Source: Pedobacter cryoconitis (GTDB lineage Bacteria; Bacteroidota; Bacteroidia; Sphingobacteriales; Sphingobacteriaceae). Taken from it: a stretch of DNA of 64,000 nucleotides. The position numbers and the translations under genes are program-made. Location: contig NZ_JACHCC010000013.1 of assembly GCF_014207135.1 (NCBI RefSeq), positions 1 through 64,000 on the forward strand, read 5' to 3'. Of this stretch, positions 51,862 through 61,247 are shown one piece after another; within the stretch, counting starts at the first letter, position 1, and each line of letters begins with the position of its first letter. The notes under the pieces were generated by a model that did not search any database, was not told the origin of the DNA, and saw nothing but the letters and a program-made list of their open reading frames with translations.

Positions 51862-54800
51862 TTATTTCACACGAACCGGATCTTTCGGCGCTGCAACATC
51901 AGGATAGGGATAAGTTTTCATATCTTCCTGAAGAACCTTAACTGTACGTTCCAGCTGAGGATCGCGCCCTTCAATCAGCTCTTTAGGAGTCTGCTCCACA
52001 AAAATATCCGGGGCTACACCCTCATTCTCAATAATCCACTTTCCATTCGTATCGTAAATCCCGAAACTGGGCACTTTAATACTTCCACCATCAAGTAATT
52101 GTGGGTCGCTGCCTATTCCGACCAATATACCCAAAGTAGTTCGTCCGATAAGTTTACCCAACCCTCTGTTTCTGAACAGGTATGGCATAGCATCCCCACC
52201 TGATCCCGCATTCTGGTTAATTATCATGGCCTTCGGTCCAAAAATACCGTTCGCTGGAGTAGTAAAACTTTTGCCATCTCTTATTTTCCAGTATGCGGCT
52301 AACTTTCTGCCTAATAAGTCTATGACATAATCGGCAACCGAACCACCTCCGTTATTGCGGTCATCAATAATCAAAGCTTTTTTGTCCATTTGTGAAAAGT
52401 AATATCTATTGAAAAGTGTATAACCTTCTGGTCCTGTATCAGGCATGTACACATAGGCGATCTCTCCGTTGCTTAACTGGTCTACCCGTTTACGGTTCCT
52501 TTCTATCCATTCCATTTTTCTAAGGCTCATTTCAGCATTCAGATCAATAGGAACAACTACAATTTCTCTTGCGCCATCCGGTGTCGGTTTATCATTTACT
52601 TTCAGTGAAACCTGTTTCCCTGTCTGATATTCAAAGTAACTGTAAATGGAGGTTTCGGAGTTAACAGGGATACCGTTAATGGCGAGAATATAATCACCTT
52701 CATGGATATTTAAACCGGGCTCCTGTAATGGTGATTTTAAACCTGGGTTCCAGTTCATGGCATTGTATATCTTGTTAATCTGATAAAGCCCATGATCGAT
52801 CTTGTAATCTGCGCCCAGCATTCCTATAGTTACAGAAGGTGCATTCATATCATCACCCGGTTCCCAGGTATAATTATGACCAACGCATAATTCACTTTTC
52901 ATTTCGCCGATCAGATAATTCAGATCGCGCCGGCTATTGACACTGGGAAGAAACTTCTCATATTTAACTTTGATAGCCGGCCAGTCTGCACCATGCATAT
53001 TTTCTACATAGAAGTACTCTTTGTCCATTTCCCATACTTCATTGAAAATCTCTTTCCATTCTGCTTTTGGGTCAACCAACAGTTTGATTCCTTTCAGCTC
53101 TATCTTCCCGGCGTCCGGTGATGAGGGTTTTGTCCCTGCAGGTAAGACAAAGAATTCATTTTTAGAGTTGTAAAGCATAGTCTTACCATCACTGCTAATG
53201 ACGAAATTACCACCATTCTGGACTAATGTGCTGGTCTTCATATTCTCTAAATTCAGCTCATTAATGTCATTGCCGTCCAGATATAACAGTTTATTTTCTA
53301 TCCCTCCATTTATAGAAATAGAATTACTGGCTGGTATGGGTAGGGGGATAATTCTACGACTAAGGTCCTGAGTATCTATTGTTATGGATTGATCCTTACT
53401 TAAGCTGTCCTTAGCGGCCTTTTTTTCTTTCTTCTCAGATTTTACTTTTGGAGGTACACTGTCATCTGCTTTTACGGATTCTTCATCACTTTCTTTTTTA
53501 TAAAGAGTAGGTGTGTTTTTAGAGAGAATCAGGGCATAGGTACTATAGTTTGCAGAACGTTCATAAGAAGACATATGAAGTCCGCTATTGGTCAGTCCAA
53601 TATTTGTACTGGCCAGAAAGAAGAGATACTTTCCATCTTTACTGAAAGTAGGTGAAATAGATGTACTCATGCCGTCGGTAACCTGGATATGGGTTCCTTT
53701 TTCCAGATTATATAGGAAAACTGCTGTTACTGCATTTGGTAAGGTAGCCTGATAAGCAATCCATTTAGAGTCAGGTGACCAGGATGGATTAAAAATATCA
53801 CCAGTTCTATTCACTTCAGAACTTAATTTATCTGCTTTTACCAGGATGTGTTTACGTGTTTTAATATCAATGTAAAACAGGTTCAGATGAGCGTCACTGT
53901 AAAAGAGTTTTTTGCTATCCGGGGACCATATCGGTTCGAAATAAAAATGTGTATCCCCTAAATTGATGTACTCGGGCTCTCCTTTGGTGGATTGATTCCG
54001 TAAGACTAACTGGTAAGCACCATTTTTATCGGATAAATAAGAAATATATTTCCCGTCAGGTGACCATGAAGGAAATTTCTCATAACTCCCGGGAGAATTG
54101 GAAATATTCCGTGCTTCGCCTTTTTCTTTAGGGACTGAGAATATTTCACCCCTGCTTTCAAATAATGCCCGCACCCCTTTTGGTGATATATCAAATTGTC
54201 TGATGGCACTTTTCATCTCGACATAACGAGGGCGGTTATAAGGTGCATCAGCTTCCAGGTAAATGCTAATATCAGTTATCTTATTTGTGGAGATATTATA
54301 GACGTGGATTTTGCACGCCTGTTCGTAGGCAAGCACTCCATTCCCTGACGTTAGCGTTTTAATATCATAATCCTTATAGTCGGTGAGCTTTTCTATAGAT
54401 TTTGTCTTCACGTCATAGCTATACAGGTTGACGTGACGGTTCCTGTCTGATAAAAAATAAACCTTATTTCCTATCCATTGGGGCTTAGTGTTGTTAGAGC
54501 CTGCTCCGGGAACGTCAACGATATTGTTTGTTGCCGTGTCGAAGATCCAGACATGGGGCATTCCTCCGCCTCTATATAACTTAGATACTCCACCTCTTCC
54601 GTCTGCAGGATCATAATCTTTATTATATGCCCAGAAATGCTGATCAGCAGAAGGAGAGCCCTGGACTGCTTCAGGCATTGGCAAAGCAGTTTCTCCGGTT
54701 CCCTGGATGTTTATTTTGAATATTCTTGGATTAAATGAATAGGTGTATTCTCTTGTTGAACTAAAATATAATTCATTATCTCCTAACCATCCGAGCAAAA

Positions 54801-55152
54801 TGTCCGAAGCAGGATGATGGGTTATCCGTTTTGGCGTTCCTCCTTCAACCGAAATCACATATACATCCGGGTTTCCATCGTAATTGCCCGTAAACGCAAT
54901 TTGTTTTCCATCAGGTGAGAACCTTGGGTTGGACACTTGTCCCTGGTTTACGGTTAATCTTTTTGGGTTTGTCCCATCTTTTTCAGCTATCCAGATATTG
55001 CCGCCATATACAAATGCAAGATTTTGACTACTGATAGTGGGACTGCGGACTAATAAAGTCTCAGCCTCTCTTGCATAAGATGAAACAGGGGCAAAAGCAG
55101 ATAGGATATACAGTATAAATGAAGCTTCAAAAGCCTTTCTTGATAATCTCAT
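51862..55152 (-). CDS. Tricorn-like S41 protease with beta-propeller
   Basis: A 1096-residue exported protein with signal peptide (about 1-27). Residues about 30-580 form TolB/WD40-like propeller repeats (PRFSPDGKQIAFTG, PSWSPDGKYISYLS and more). After a charged linker comes the tricorn core: a PDZ-like domain with EGDYILAINGIPV and an S41-type catalytic part with IDDRNNGGGSVADYV and INQNAGSGGDAM (the Ser) near 990. This enzyme class degrades oligopeptides. The extended low-complexity linker (about 560-590, Lys/Asp/Ser-rich) is typical. A single gene, 78 bases upstream of the 50890 gene on the same strand. Confidence 0.9.
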   Translation of the reverse strand: MRLSRKAFEASFILYILSAFAPVSSYAREAETLLVRSPTISSQNLAFVYGGNIWIAEKDGTNPKRLTVNQGQVSNPRFSPDGKQIAFTGNYDGNPDVYVISVEGGTPKRITHHPASDILLGWLGDNELYFSSTREYTYSFNPRIFKINIQGTGETALPMPEAVQGSPSADQHFWAYNKDYDPADGRGGVSKLYRGGGMPHVWIFDTATNNIVDVPGAGSNNTKPQWIGNKVYFLSDRNRHVNLYSYDVKTKSIEKLTDYKDYDIKTLTSGNGVLAYEQACKIHVYNISTNKITDISIYLEADAPYNRPRYVEMKSAIRQFDISPKGVRALFESRGEIFSVPKEKGEARNISNSPGSYEKFPSWSPDGKYISYLSDKNGAYQLVLRNQSTKGEPEYINLGDTHFYFEPIWSPDSKKLFYSDAHLNLFYIDIKTRKHILVKADKLSSEVNRTGDIFNPSWSPDSKWIAYQATLPNAVTAVFLYNLEKGTHIQVTDGMSTSISPTFSKDGKYLFFLASTNIGLTNSGLHMSSYERSANYSTYALILSKNTPTLYKKESDEESVKADDSVPPKVKSEKKEKKAAKDSLSKDQSITIDTQDLSRRIIPLPIPASNSISINGGIENKLLYLDGNDINELNLENMKTSTLVQNGGNFVISSDGKTMLYNSKNEFFVLPAGTKPSSPDAGKIELKGIKLLVDPKAEWKEIFNEVWEMDKEYFYVENMHGADWPAIKVKYEKFLPSVNSRRDLNYLIGEMKSELCVGHNYTWEPGDDMNAPSVTIGMLGADYKIDHGLYQINKIYNAMNWNPGLKSPLQEPGLNIHEGDYILAINGIPVNSETSIYSYFEYQTGKQVSLKVNDKPTPDGAREIVVVPIDLNAEMSLRKMEWIERNRKRVDQLSNGEIAYVYMPDTGPEGYTLFNRYYFSQMDKKALIIDDRNNGGGSVADYVIDLLGRKLAAYWKIRDGKSFTTPANGIFGPKAMIINQNAGSGGDAMPYLFRNRGLGKLIGRTTLGILVGIGSDPQLLDGGSIKVPSFGIYDTNGKWIIENEGVAPDIFVEQTPKELIEGRDPQLERTVKVLQEDMKTYPYPDVAAPKDPVRVK

Positions 55153-55265
55153 AATTCCTTGATTAAATTTGAGATCAAAATTAAGTGAAGGCTTAACTGC
55201 TTTTTGTTAAAGGTTGGTTATCTAGTGTTAATCAGTGTTAAACAGTATGTTGAAGCTCTTTTCCG

Positions 55266-56012
55266 TTATCTGATGAGCTCTTCCATTATATTCTTCCTCT
55301 CATTGGTCAGGAGGTCTATCAGTTCAAATCGTTTAGCTGAAGTAAAGGAACCGATGTCAGTGTCACTATTGATATGAATCGTACCTAAAAGTATAACATA
55401 CCGGCAGTTGTATTTTGTCCGTTCAATGAGTTCATTGATCCGTTTGTCAATGGCTTCATAAATGACTTCTGTCGCTTCTTTAATGGGATATTCAGCCGAA
55501 ATAACGCGGTCTTTCTCTTTGAGCAGAATTTGTTCTATGGTATTCATCTGATAATCCATCTCACTCACCTGACCGGTGATAATCGAATCATTCAATAATT
55601 TATTTAATGCTCCTTTTGCTGCACCGCAACAGCTTGTGCCTTTTTGCTGGCCATGGCGATATATTTCTCCGATTATACCAGCTGCGGAAATTCCGATATG
55701 TGGGCCATAATAAACAAAAACAGCTCCTTCATCAGGCACATGACTTGCAAAAGCTCCCATGCCTGTAAGCCCGGTAAATGGAAAACCATCCAAACCACCC
55801 ATTTTGAAAGGCCCTAAGAACTCGCTGGCCCGGACAGGGTACTGGATACTGTTCACATCATCACTGCAAATACTGTCTGCCAGCATAATTTTTGATGGTT
55901 CGAGATCTAATTTTTCTTCTACAAAATCTATCATCCGGTTAACGCTGTCGATCGTAGTGATCGCATTTGGGTAATGTTTGCGGATAAGGGCTAATTTTTC
56001 TCTTTTCTTCAT
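55266..56012 (-). CDS. LCIB/C-like (theta-type) carbonic anhydrase homologue
   Basis: A 248-residue soluble protein matching the LCIB family known from algal CO2-concentrating mechanisms. Family features seen are ADSICSDDVN (Cys49, Asp51/52), PFKMGGLDGFPFTGLTGMGAFASHVPDEG, YYGPHIGIS (His105), GEIYRHGQ and TSCCGA (Cys128/129). The set Cys49-His105-Cys128/129 gives the Cys-His-Cys zinc site, with Asp nearby, of these beta-CA-like enzymes, which interconvert CO2 and bicarbonate. It starts four bases after the stop of the bestrophin gene upstream, so the two are co-translated. Some LCIB homologues lack activity, so activity here is an inference. Confidence 0.8.
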   Translation of the reverse strand: MKKREKLALIRKHYPNAITTIDSVNRMIDFVEEKLDLEPSKIMLADSICSDDVNSIQYPVRASEFLGPFKMGGLDGFPFTGLTGMGAFASHVPDEGAVFVYYGPHIGISAAGIIGEIYRHGQQKGTSCCGAAKGALNKLLNDSIITGQVSEMDYQMNTIEQILLKEKDRVISAEYPIKEATEVIYEAIDKRINELIERTKYNCRYVILLGTIHINSDTDIGSFTSAKRFELIDLLTNERKNIMEELIR

Positions 56013-56016
56013 TATT

Positions 56017-57027
56017 TTACAGAATGATATTATTTCTTGGCTGTAATGCAGGAGGGAGGTCTGTCTCGCCGATCATTTCTCTGAGGTCTATTTCGATGGT
56101 ACGGCTCATCTGTGAAATAGGAACATCATTGGCGCTGCCCTCAAATGGATTTTCAGTGCTTTCTCCTACTTGTTCCAGTGAGGTATAGACCCAGGAAATC
56201 AATACGCTGAAAGGAATGACCAGCCAGACCATATTTCCTTTCATGATGCCTTCTATGCCATCGTTGAGTTTGTCGAATTCCCGTAATAAGCCAAATGGAA
56301 GCAGAAAGCAGAAAAGGTTAATAAAGAATCCGTTAATTGTTGCAAACTGACGTGGATAGGGGAAGTTTTTTATTCTTTCACTTTTTCCCTGCTGATCATA
56401 AAGGTCTCTGACTATCCGTTCCATTTCTACAAACTGATAACTATCAATCTGATTTTGAACCAATAGTTCTTTAATACTTTTTGACTGTAGGCTCATCAAT
56501 TGAACAGCCCTGTTTTTAGTTCCCAGGATATAATTTAGTTCGGTGGGGGTGATATATTTTGCGAGTTCTGTCTCTAAAGGAGTTTCTTTTTCGGGAATGG
56601 TGTAGAACTGTTTATATTCTTCATTTTCACGGCTACTGCTATTCTCCCAGGCTCTGCTTTCTCTCATCTGATAACGAAGTGCGGTAAGCCAGGCGAAATG
56701 ACGATATACCAGTTCTTTTGTCTTTTGGGGATCGTTGGTTATGAAATCCCTGCTCATAATTCCCCAGGTTCTGCTGCTGTTGAGAATTGCACCCCATATC
56801 TGCCGGGCTTCCCATGTACGGTTATAAGTCTGGGTGTTTTTAAAGCCAATAATAAATGCAGTTGCAGTACCCAATAAGGCAACCACTGTCCATGGGATGG
56901 TCAGCCATTTTAAGCCGGCTGCCTGATAAAGAAGTGTAGGCACGATACTTATGGCTAAAACCCAGTAAATTGTTCTTCTTGTCCAGATGAGAAATTCTTT
57001 TAATCGGTAGGATCTGCCTGTATGCAT
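56017..57027 (-). CDS. Bestrophin-family anion channel
   Basis: A 336-residue membrane protein of the bestrophin/RFP-TM family (PF01062-like). N-terminal helices about 25-60, then FKNTQTYNRTWEARQIWGAILNSSR (about 67-91), a cytoplasmic helical part, and C-terminal helices about 225-265 with ISWVYTSLEQVGESTENPF (about 285-303) and NDVPIS. Bacterial homologues form pentamers passing cations or anions; algal ones pass bicarbonate. The LCIB-type carbonic anhydrase gene follows after four bases, which suggests a bicarbonate or CO2 function. A TATATTTG box (57049-57042, minus strand) ends 15 bases before the ATG. A TetR regulator is divergent. Confidence 0.88.
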   Translation of the reverse strand: MHTGRSYRLKEFLIWTRRTIYWVLAISIVPTLLYQAAGLKWLTIPWTVVALLGTATAFIIGFKNTQTYNRTWEARQIWGAILNSSRTWGIMSRDFITNDPQKTKELVYRHFAWLTALRYQMRESRAWENSSSRENEEYKQFYTIPEKETPLETELAKYITPTELNYILGTKNRAVQLMSLQSKSIKELLVQNQIDSYQFVEMERIVRDLYDQQGKSERIKNFPYPRQFATINGFFINLFCFLLPFGLLREFDKLNDGIEGIMKGNMVWLVIPFSVLISWVYTSLEQVGESTENPFEGSANDVPISQMSRTIEIDLREMIGETDLPPALQPRNNIIL

Positions 57028-57041
57028 ATTTAGCTTTTAAT

Positions 57042-57049
57042 CAAATATA
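57042..57049 (-). promoter_or_regulatory. -7 box of the bestrophin-LCIB operon
   Basis: TATATTTG on the minus strand, 15 bases before the bestrophin ATG. No clear TTG at the expected distance. Confidence 0.5.
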
Positions 57050-57082
57050 ATACCATAATCTGAAAGGTAATTTATGCCAGAA

Positions 57083-57103
57083 TACGGGGTGTAGAAGCCC
57101 GTA
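57083..57103. promoter_or_regulatory. Candidate TetR operator in the divergent intergenic region
   Basis: TACGGG-9-CCCGTA, a 21-base inverted repeat in the 164-base gap between the bestrophin operon and tetR. Its position, near and upstream of the bestrophin -7 box, suits a repressor site. The tetR gene has its own -7 box TATTTTTG at 57162-57169. Confidence 0.4.
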
Positions 57104-57191
57104 CAGATGAAATGACGAAAAACTCTCGGTATAATATAATGTCGGATAAGGCATAAAAAGCTATTTTTGATGAAATCCCCATCATTATTAT

Positions 57192-57851
57192 ATGCTAGAG
57201 AAAACAGTGTTGTCGAAAACTGAACCTAAAAACAGGAAACTGACCGAGCGTAAACTGATTGATGCCGTAGGGGACATTATCAGGTCAAACGGGTATACAG
57301 GTCTGGGCGTTAATGCTATTGCTAAAAACGCGGGTGTAAGTAAAAAGTTAATTTACAGGTATTTTGGGACGGTCGATGCATTGATTGAAACCTACCTGGT
57401 AGAAAAGGATTATTGGGTCACTTTTTCTAAAAAAGTAAGTGATGCAGTAGATGTTGCCAATAAAAAGCAACCCATGATAGAATTTATTTCCAGTATTCTG
57501 GAAAATCAGTTTGAATTCTTCTTCAATGAAGATGAAATGCAGCGTATCATTTTGTGGGAAATATCGGAAAAGACCAGTATGCTGAATGAGCTTTGTAAAA
57601 AGAGAGAAGTTATGGGTGAAGAACTCTTAAAATTGACTGACCCCTATTTTAAGGATTCCGAAGTTAATTTCAGGGCTGTTTCGGCAATTATTGTCTGTGG
57701 TATTTATTATGCCGTATTACACGCTAAGAAAAATTCAAGTACAATCTGTGGTCTTGATCTGAATACAGAGGCCGGAAGAAATGAAATTACAAAGGCCGTT
57801 AGAAAAATTGTGGAATTAAGCTTTGGAAGCAAAAAAAAGAAGGCGGTTTGA
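57192..57851 (+). CDS. TetR family transcriptional regulator
   Basis: A 219-residue regulator. The N-terminal helix-turn-helix (about 18-62: IDAVGDIIRSNGYTGLGVNAIAKNAGVSKKLIYRYFGTVDALIETYL, cut here in reading) is typical TetR, and the C-terminal helices (70-210) would bind a ligand. It is divergent from the bestrophin-LCIB operon by 164 bases, so it probably represses that operon and itself; the inverted repeat at 57083 is the candidate site. The ligand is unknown. A hairpin follows the gene. Confidence 0.9.
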   Translation: MLEKTVLSKTEPKNRKLTERKLIDAVGDIIRSNGYTGLGVNAIAKNAGVSKKLIYRYFGTVDALIETYLVEKDYWVTFSKKVSDAVDVANKKQPMIEFISSILENQFEFFFNEDEMQRIILWEISEKTSMLNELCKKREVMGEELLKLTDPYFKDSEVNFRAVSAIIVCGIYYAVLHAKKNSSTICGLDLNTEAGRNEITKAVRKIVELSFGSKKKKAV

Positions 57852-57861
57852 TGTAAATTAA

Positions 57862-57899
57862 ATACCTCATGGCTAAACACACCTAAAGCCATGAGGTAT
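57862..57899 (+). terminator. Terminator-like hairpin after tetR
   Basis: Thirteen-base perfect inverted repeat ATACCTCATGGCT / AGCCATGAGGTAT (57862-57874, 57887-57899) with a 12-base loop. There is no T run after it, so it may only slow or stabilise the message. The rest of the gap to 58087 is AT-rich spacer. Confidence 0.6.
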
Positions 57900-58087
57900 A
57901 AATTGGTAAGAACGATTTCTAATCTTTAAAGATTCACACAACACAAAGGTATATTACATTAATTCCCTAAGTGGTGACATAATGAAGAAAAAAACTAATT
58001 ATTTTTAAGTATAAAAATTAATTAATATACTGATATTTAGTTTGTTATGATTTTTCTCTCTTTAAAAGATTAAAACCGGATTAAAAA

Positions 58088-61000
58088 TTATTCTACAATC
58101 AGCATCAAACCTTCACCCTTTTTTATAGTCATTTCTTCATTGACAGTAAAAGTCTGTGAAGGTTGGAAATTTTTAATCGCAGGGGCTTTCAGGGTAGCCT
58201 TCAATGGATCTATCCCTAAGGCTTTCCAGTCGATCTGCAGCTTTATCTTCTCATCTGCTTTCGCCCAGCTTGCTATAGCTACCATTGCTTTCTTGTCTTT
58301 GAGATAAACAGTTGCCAGGATGTCCTGATTACCAGTTTTTACCGGAACACTTTTTACCCAGTAACCGATCATCCTGCTGTCTTTGATCCCAAAGTTGTCC
58401 CAGGCATTCCAGATTGGCCTCGGATCTGCGTTATCAGACCAGGGCATACGGTTAGTCATTCCATAAATCATACCTCTCCAGGGATTACCACCGCCTTCGA
58501 GCATTTCACCCATTAATCCAAAAGGAATTCCTGAAACTTCGGTCAGGTAAAAATCCTGTGTATTGTTCTGATAATCGAAGTTCTCTCCAAACCACAGCCT
58601 GTTCAGATAAGGGAAGTGGTCCATATACAAATTAGCACTGTTATTAAAACCATCGCTTTTGTTGTATTGGTTGGCAGAGTGCAGATCGATAATACCAGGA
58701 TGTCCATTCTGGGTCAGTACTCTTTTGATTCTTTTCATGGTTGTCCTGTCATAGGCAACATCATCCAGGTAAATTCCATCGATACCCACATTTTGTACCA
58801 GCCAGCTCATTCCCTCTACATAGTAATTATGCCAGCGGCTCATTCCGCTGTTTATAATAGCTGCATCTTTGACTTCCGGTACATACCAGGCGGCAATATA
58901 ATCTCCGTTCAGGTGTTCTTGCAACCAGGAGTAGCCACCACCTTTACCTGTTGAGAAGATTTCATGTCCCAGACTTCTTAAAGGGGCCAGTTCATAGGCA
59001 CTATTCGAAACCTCACGTACAGTATTGTATATTTTTACCTTCAGGCCAAGATGATGTGCCGAATCGATATAACTTTTCATTGCATCGTGGGCAATAAAAG
59101 GGTAATTGATGTAAGGATTTATAGCTGTGCCGTGGTGAATATTAATCACTGTTGCCCCGGTAGCTTTAATGGTATCTACATTACTGTATTTATGATAATA
59201 TCTTGTTGTCCATTGCTCCTGGGTATTCAGAGAATGAAACGGTGTGATCATTAGATTGAAATTATAATAAAGGGTATCACCGGCTTTCATTGTTCTTGCG
59301 CCACTATAATTCGTAACTGAAGTGTTTTCTGATTGCTTACGGATATCTATTCCGCCCAAATCATGATTACCCCATGAAGAAGGTAAAGTGAGTGGTTTGT
59401 CCAGATAGAAATTGGTGTTTAAAGGGCGGGTATAATTTTCATCTCTCAGGGCAAAACGAATACCGCCATTAACAGTTCCGATCCAGGCGCCATCCTGATT
59501 TTTATGCTTTACATCCCATTTCCACTGGTAGTCGGCAGGGATCTTTCCCCCTTTTAGATTTAAGCCCATCATGTATTCTGCAACCTCATTTTTGAAAGGG
59601 ATTACCATTCTGATGTCTTTAAGATTTACATCTTTTAAAGCTGTTATTTTGACTGAATAGTTAACAAAACCATCAAATTCAAGGCTGGCTTTGATATTCA
59701 TTTGCAGAGAGGGAGAGGTATTTACTGCCGTCCATTCTACTTCACCCTGTTCAGGTTGTTTAAGAATGGGTTTGCTGGTCTTCCATTGAACCGCTGAGCC
59801 ATTAGCTTCTTCAGCAATTAAGGTAAAAGGAGAGGCCAGTAATGGACGCGGACGTTTGTCAATAGCAGTCATTTCTTCTGTAAAATAAGATTCGATCTGC
59901 GCTGGCATCCCGTCATTTCCCAGAATTAGTTTCCGGCCTAGTAAACTGATTGCATTCCCGTTTATTTTCAAAGGGATATAGGGTTTGATCAGGTCATTTT
60001 TCTGTCCCAGCGATGAGTTCAGCCAGGTTAGCCTGGTTTGCTTCCAGGGTTCATTTACTCCACCGTTAACCGAGAGCTTCTGATTCACGACCAATCTGAT
60101 CTGAACCTGTCTTGACGTAATACCATCAGCCATGATCATTACTGTCCCGGTATAGGTTGAAGGGTTAGTATTTTGAGGTACATTCAACAGGCACCATAAA
60201 GACTGTACTTTTCCTTTGGATATATTGACTTGTTTCCTGAGTATCTTATTATCCCAGTTCACTCCATCCGTATTGAGGCAGGAAAGTAGTTTTGAGGGGA
60301 TAACATCGCCCTTGGCACTTTTTAAATCAGTGAATTTTAAATGTACATTTTGCAGATCTTTCGAAAATGCATAAAGACCCAATTGAAAACTGAAATTTTC
60401 GCCGCGACTGGTGGTATCGGTAAAAGTATTGGAAGAGCCTTTAATCACCCAGCGCTGAGGAAGGTCATTCTCCATTTTTACAGGATGTAACCTGTCTTCA
60501 GGAAAAATCAGATAAGGCTGGTTTTTATCTTTCAGAACCAGGTTTTCAGTTTCTTTTGCCGTTGCAATAACTTCCATTGGATAGAAATTATTTAACTGGT
60601 TATAAGATTCCAGATAGTCAATCCTGGCGTTCAGGCTTTTTGCTGGTATTCCGTTTTTCCATGCTGCTGCTGCCTGGTCAGATGGCTTCAGATAAATAGC
60701 CGTAGGATAATTTGAACCGGGTTTAACATGAAAGGGCATGTAATAGATATAATAGGTGCCTGCTCCGGAAACGGGTTCGAAATAGATGGTTCCCGACTCA
60801 CGGGACAGTGCTTCGGTTCTTACATTTAAAACCCTTTTGTTTGTACGGGCATCTACAACTATGACTTCCTTATTCGCAGGCTGGTCTTTTCTGCGCCATT
60901 CAATTACTGCTTTAGCCGATGAACCGGTTGCAGGAACAGTGATTACTGCCCGGTGATTTCCTAAGGAGTCTGCGTTCCAGCTTTGGTTACCTGACTTATA

Positions 61001-61102
61001 TTTAATCTGCTGGGCTTTGGTTGTACCATAACTGACGAATAAAAGTAAAGCAGCCGGCAGGATAGCTTTTGAGGAGAAATTTAGTTTGATTAATTTGAAC
61101 AT
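58088..61102 (-). CDS. Large exported glycoside-hydrolase-like protein
   Basis: A 1004-residue exported protein from this start (MFKLIKL..., signal about 1-31; an ATG at 61120 is also in frame). The N-terminal 400 or so residues are beta-rich with carbohydrate-binding-like features. The C-terminal part looks like a TIM barrel: GIDGIYLDDVAYDRTTMKR, IIDLHSANQYNKSDGFNN, WFGENFDYQ and EVSGIPFGLMGEMLEGGG, with acidic residues where hydrolases keep their catalytic pair. Bacteroidota relatives are annotated as glycoside hydrolase-domain/DUF6067-like proteins; I cannot give a CAZy family or substrate. A LacI-type palindrome lies 91 bases upstream. Confidence 0.72.
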   Translation of the reverse strand: MFKLIKLNFSSKAILPAALLLFVSYGTTKAQQIKYKSGNQSWNADSLGNHRAVITVPATGSSAKAVIEWRRKDQPANKEVIVVDARTNKRVLNVRTEALSRESGTIYFEPVSGAGTYYIYYMPFHVKPGSNYPTAIYLKPSDQAAAAWKNGIPAKSLNARIDYLESYNQLNNFYPMEVIATAKETENLVLKDKNQPYLIFPEDRLHPVKMENDLPQRWVIKGSSNTFTDTTSRGENFSFQLGLYAFSKDLQNVHLKFTDLKSAKGDVIPSKLLSCLNTDGVNWDNKILRKQVNISKGKVQSLWCLLNVPQNTNPSTYTGTVMIMADGITSRQVQIRLVVNQKLSVNGGVNEPWKQTRLTWLNSSLGQKNDLIKPYIPLKINGNAISLLGRKLILGNDGMPAQIESYFTEEMTAIDKRPRPLLASPFTLIAEEANGSAVQWKTSKPILKQPEQGEVEWTAVNTSPSLQMNIKASLEFDGFVNYSVKITALKDVNLKDIRMVIPFKNEVAEYMMGLNLKGGKIPADYQWKWDVKHKNQDGAWIGTVNGGIRFALRDENYTRPLNTNFYLDKPLTLPSSWGNHDLGGIDIRKQSENTSVTNYSGARTMKAGDTLYYNFNLMITPFHSLNTQEQWTTRYYHKYSNVDTIKATGATVINIHHGTAINPYINYPFIAHDAMKSYIDSAHHLGLKVKIYNTVREVSNSAYELAPLRSLGHEIFSTGKGGGYSWLQEHLNGDYIAAWYVPEVKDAAIINSGMSRWHNYYVEGMSWLVQNVGIDGIYLDDVAYDRTTMKRIKRVLTQNGHPGIIDLHSANQYNKSDGFNNSANLYMDHFPYLNRLWFGENFDYQNNTQDFYLTEVSGIPFGLMGEMLEGGGNPWRGMIYGMTNRMPWSDNADPRPIWNAWDNFGIKDSRMIGYWVKSVPVKTGNQDILATVYLKDKKAMVAIASWAKADEKIKLQIDWKALGIDPLKATLKAPAIKNFQPSQTFTVNEEMTIKKGEGLMLIVE

Positions 61103-61193
61103 GACCTTTGGTTTTGGCATTTGCCTGACCTCAAGGTATTAATTAAAATTGCGAAAGACCTGAAAACAGACCGTATTTCAACCTGATTTTTAA

Positions 61194-61207
61194 CGCAAAC
61201 GTTTGAG
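61194..61207. promoter_or_regulatory. LacI/GalR-type operator candidate
   Basis: CGCAAACGTTTGAG, with the perfect core CAAACGTTTG (61196-61205) centred on CG, is a form typical of LacI/GalR family sites. It lies upstream of the glycoside-hydrolase-like gene (start 61102) and just downstream of the 61248 gene's stop. No LacI-family gene is in the window. Confidence 0.45.
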
Positions 61208-61247
61208 ATTTAAACCGGGAAACAGGAGGGAGGACAAATCAGATGTT

